This document shows, piece by piece, positions 6,495 through 7,999 of a DNA stretch of 7,999 nucleotides (the stretch's first letter is position 1; each line of letters starts with the position of its first letter). A program made the translations under genes and the position numbers. Origin of the DNA: Planctomycetota bacterium (GTDB lineage: Bacteria > Planctomycetota > Phycisphaerae > WQYP01); the NCBI GenBank assembly GCA_021852225.1, contig JAJZOA010000091.1, positions 1 through 7,999 on the forward strand. Reading direction: 5' to 3'. The notes under the pieces were generated by a model. It was not told the DNA's origin. It did no database searches and worked only from the letters and a program-made list of their open reading frames with translations.

Positions 6495-6666
6495 AATATC
6501 CCAGATCGTGCCCTTGGCGACGACCGCACTGTTATCTGCTAGCCCGATTCACTATAAATGAAATGACGAACACACCGGTTCGCCCAAAACCGGAATAGCT
6601 GCGCTCCGCATAAAAACCCTCGTCCGACGATCAAATCGCCCGCTCACATGGCCAGAATCACTTTTA
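6495..6666. other. Gene-free spacer after the toxin remnant
   Basis: No supported gene is present. A hairpin, CCGGTT (6575-6580) with AACCGG (6588-6593) and a 7-base loop, is visible but has no following T-run. Only very short frames exist, such as an 11-codon one beginning at ATG 6564. An antitoxin would be expected here if the toxin pair were complete, and none is seen. Confidence 0.5.
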
Positions 6667-6675
6667 TGGTATAAT
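6667..6675 (+). promoter_or_regulatory. Extended -10 promoter of the GH57 gene (TGGTATAAT)
   Basis: A perfect TATAAT at 6670-6675 is preceded by TGn at 6667-6669, the extended -10 motif that can replace a good -35 box. No -35 match is visible at 16-18 bases upstream, in line with that. Transcription would start near 6682, about 57 bases before ATG 6739. Confidence 0.65.
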
Positions 6676-6738
6676 CAACCGTGGTTTCCCAGTGTTTGGG
6701 ATTTTGGCAATGAAACCCGAAATAAGGTGGGTTGTAAT

Positions 6739-7902
6739 ATGGTTGCCGTCTGCTTTTATTTTCAGATTCATCAGCCCGACCGCCTGCGGCGATACGGGGT
6801 ATTCGACACCGAAGCCGATTATTTTGACCGCAATGCCAATCGCGAGTTCATGCAGAAAATGGCCCGCATTTGCTATTTGCCGGCAAACAAAGTTCTGCTG
6901 GATTTATGTCACCGCTTCGGCAAGTCGTTTCGGTTTTGCGTGAGCATCAGCGGGACCGCGTTGGAACAGTTCGAGTTGTACGCGCCGGAAGTGCTGGAAT
7001 CCTTTCGCGCCTTGGCGGCGACGGGATGTGTGGAATTTTTGTGCGAAACCTATTACCACAGTCTGGCGTTTCTTTATTCGCCCGATGAATTTCACCAGCA
7101 GATTCGTCTGCATCGGCATACCATTAAGCGCCTTTTCGGACAGAATCCGCGCACTTTTCGCAACACGAATCTTATTTATTCCAATGAGGTCGGCCGCCTG
7201 CTCGGATCATTGAAACTTGATGCGGTGATTACCGAAGGTTGGGAGGCGGTGCTTGGTTCGCGCAATCCCGGGCTGGTGTATCAGGTGCATCGGGAGCCGA
7301 TTCGTCTGCTGCTGCGGCATTATCATTTAAGCGATGATATCGCCATGCGGTTTTCCTGCCGGTCTTGGTGCCAGTGGCCTTTAATGGCGGATACTTATGC
7401 CCGCTGGCTTAACGGCATAAACGGACAGGGTTCGCTGGTGCTGTTGGGGATGGATTACGAAACGTTTGGCCAGCGCCATCCCGCGGATTCCGGCATTTTT
7501 GACTTTCTTGCGGCGTTGCCGGGCCATGTTCTGGCGCTGGGTGACGCATTCAAGACCCCGGCTGATTGTGTTGAACTTTTTCCGCCGGTCGCCGACTTAA
7601 ACGTTCCGCGGAATATCTGCTGGACGGAATCCCAGCGGGACCTGTCTCCCTGGCTGGGAAATGCCATGCAGGCCAATGCGCTTCAGGAACTCTACCGGCT
7701 GGAAGAGGTTGTGAAAATGCGCGACGATGCCCGGCTGCTTGCCGACTGGCGGCGCATGACCACCAGCGACCACTTCTATTACATGAACGTGCGGCGCCAG
7801 GATGATGGCCAATCCCCCTCCTTAAGCACATATGAATCGCCATACGATGCCTACATGAATTATATGAGTGTGCTGGATAACCTTGCCGCACGTGCGCGGT
7901 AA
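6739..7902 (+). CDS. Glycoside hydrolase family 57, alpha-amylase-type
   Basis: This 387-residue cytoplasmic protein has no signal peptide. GH57 enzymes act on alpha-glucans such as starch or glycogen. Conserved blocks in order are: CFYFQIHQPDRL with HQP at 11-13; SISGTALEQFELYAPEVL at 69-86; CVEFLCETYYHSLAFL at 97-112; FRNTNLIYSNEVG at 140-152; LSDDIAMRFS at 197-206; MDYETFG at 238-244 with the expected acid/base D239; and a C-terminal YDAYMNYMSVL typical of the complete family member. In active relatives the fourth block reads NTELIY, and that Glu is the nucleophile. Here position 144 is Asn (AAT at 7168-7170), so the protein may be one of the alpha-amylase-like GH57 homologues without hydrolase activity. 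ATG 6739 is preferred over GTG 6727 because GTG 6727 lies within the AAGGTGGG ribosome binding site, and MVAVCFYFQ fits the family start. It is a separate transcription unit and probably belongs to the host's ordinary chromosome. Confidence 0.92.
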   Translation: MVAVCFYFQIHQPDRLRRYGVFDTEADYFDRNANREFMQKMARICYLPANKVLLDLCHRFGKSFRFCVSISGTALEQFELYAPEVLESFRALAATGCVEFLCETYYHSLAFLYSPDEFHQQIRLHRHTIKRLFGQNPRTFRNTNLIYSNEVGRLLGSLKLDAVITEGWEAVLGSRNPGLVYQVHREPIRLLLRHYHLSDDIAMRFSCRSWCQWPLMADTYARWLNGINGQGSLVLLGMDYETFGQRHPADSGIFDFLAALPGHVLALGDAFKTPADCVELFPPVADLNVPRNICWTESQRDLSPWLGNAMQANALQELYRLEEVVKMRDDARLLADWRRMTTSDHFYYMNVRRQDDGQSPSLSTYESPYDAYMNYMSVLDNLAARAR

Positions 7903-7999
7903 TCGCGGACCGCAGCCTTTTGGCCGACCGGCTTTCCAGACAGCAATCTGCAACCGCGCCCCGCCGCCAGTGATTCCCATCGGACTTGTGCCGTTGACG
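7903..7999. other. Downstream flank of GH57, no gene seen
   Basis: These are the last 97 bases after the GH57 stop. A short inverted repeat, GCGGT (7896-7900) with ACCGC (7909-7913), spans the stop codon. It is followed within a few bases by TTTT (7918-7921) and then Gs, at best a poor terminator. No start codon with a supporting ribosome binding site was recognised. Confidence 0.4.

Noticed and set aside
6495..6543. Minus-strand frame reading LADNSAVVAKGTIWDILTE, which resembles the helix-turn-helix part of some IS630 transposases.
   Set aside because: Only about 20 residues lie outside the antisense of the toxin remnant, stops close the frame upstream, and no further transposase motifs follow.
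6692..6943. An 83-codon + strand frame overlapping the start of the GH57 gene.
   Set aside because: The GH57 frame carries family motifs from its first residues, so this frame is a shadow.
7896..7921. Hairpin GCGGT/ACCGC followed by TTTT as a GH57 terminator.
   Set aside because: The stem is only 5 bases and spans the stop codon, the T-run is 4 bases and not adjacent to the stem; too weak to call.
1..7999. CRISPR arrays, tRNA or rRNA genes.
   Set aside because: No regularly spaced direct repeats, tRNA-like cloverleaf segments or conserved rRNA stretches were recognised on reading the window.

Overview
This is a bacterial window of moderate GC content. Several starts have Shine-Dalgarno sequences and sigma70-like -35/-10 elements. 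It reads as a defence-type gene cluster wedged between a transposase remnant and a housekeeping carbohydrate gene. The host cannot be named from the sequence. The GH57 protein and the large NACHT protein resemble those of environmental bacteria such as Planctomycetes-like lineages, but that is a low-confidence impression.

Left edge (2-133): the C-terminal end of an IS630-family transposase, cut off by the window start. It is followed by about 220 bases without a gene, ending in a promoter-like pair placed so that transcription would begin at or next to the ATG of the first large gene.

Core (353-6255): three genes on the + strand, each carrying a nuclease-type domain. The first is a 1428-residue NACHT NTPase with HEAT-like repeats and a C-terminal PD-(D/E)XK nuclease. 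The second is a 232-residue GIY-YIG nuclease fused to a RAMA domain, a module linked to recognition of DNA and its modification. The third is a 220-residue PD-(D/E)XK-like protein in which the usual ExK is S-C-K. Genes 1 and 2 are 60 bases apart and probably co-transcribed. Gene 3 has its own strong promoter, overlapped by an inverted repeat. The working interpretation is an anti-phage system: a STAND-type sensor with a built-in nuclease, plus two accessory nucleases. No exact match to a named defence system is claimed.

Right boundary (6256-6494): a RelE/HigB-superfamily (Gp49-like) toxin without its N-terminal half and without a visible antitoxin. Its homology begins about 9 bases after the stop of gene 3, which looks like a recombination scar.

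Right flank (6495-7999): an AT-richer spacer with an extended -10 promoter, then a complete GH57 alpha-amylase-type gene. Its expected catalytic nucleophile position holds Asn instead of Glu. The last 97 bases hold no gene that I can support.
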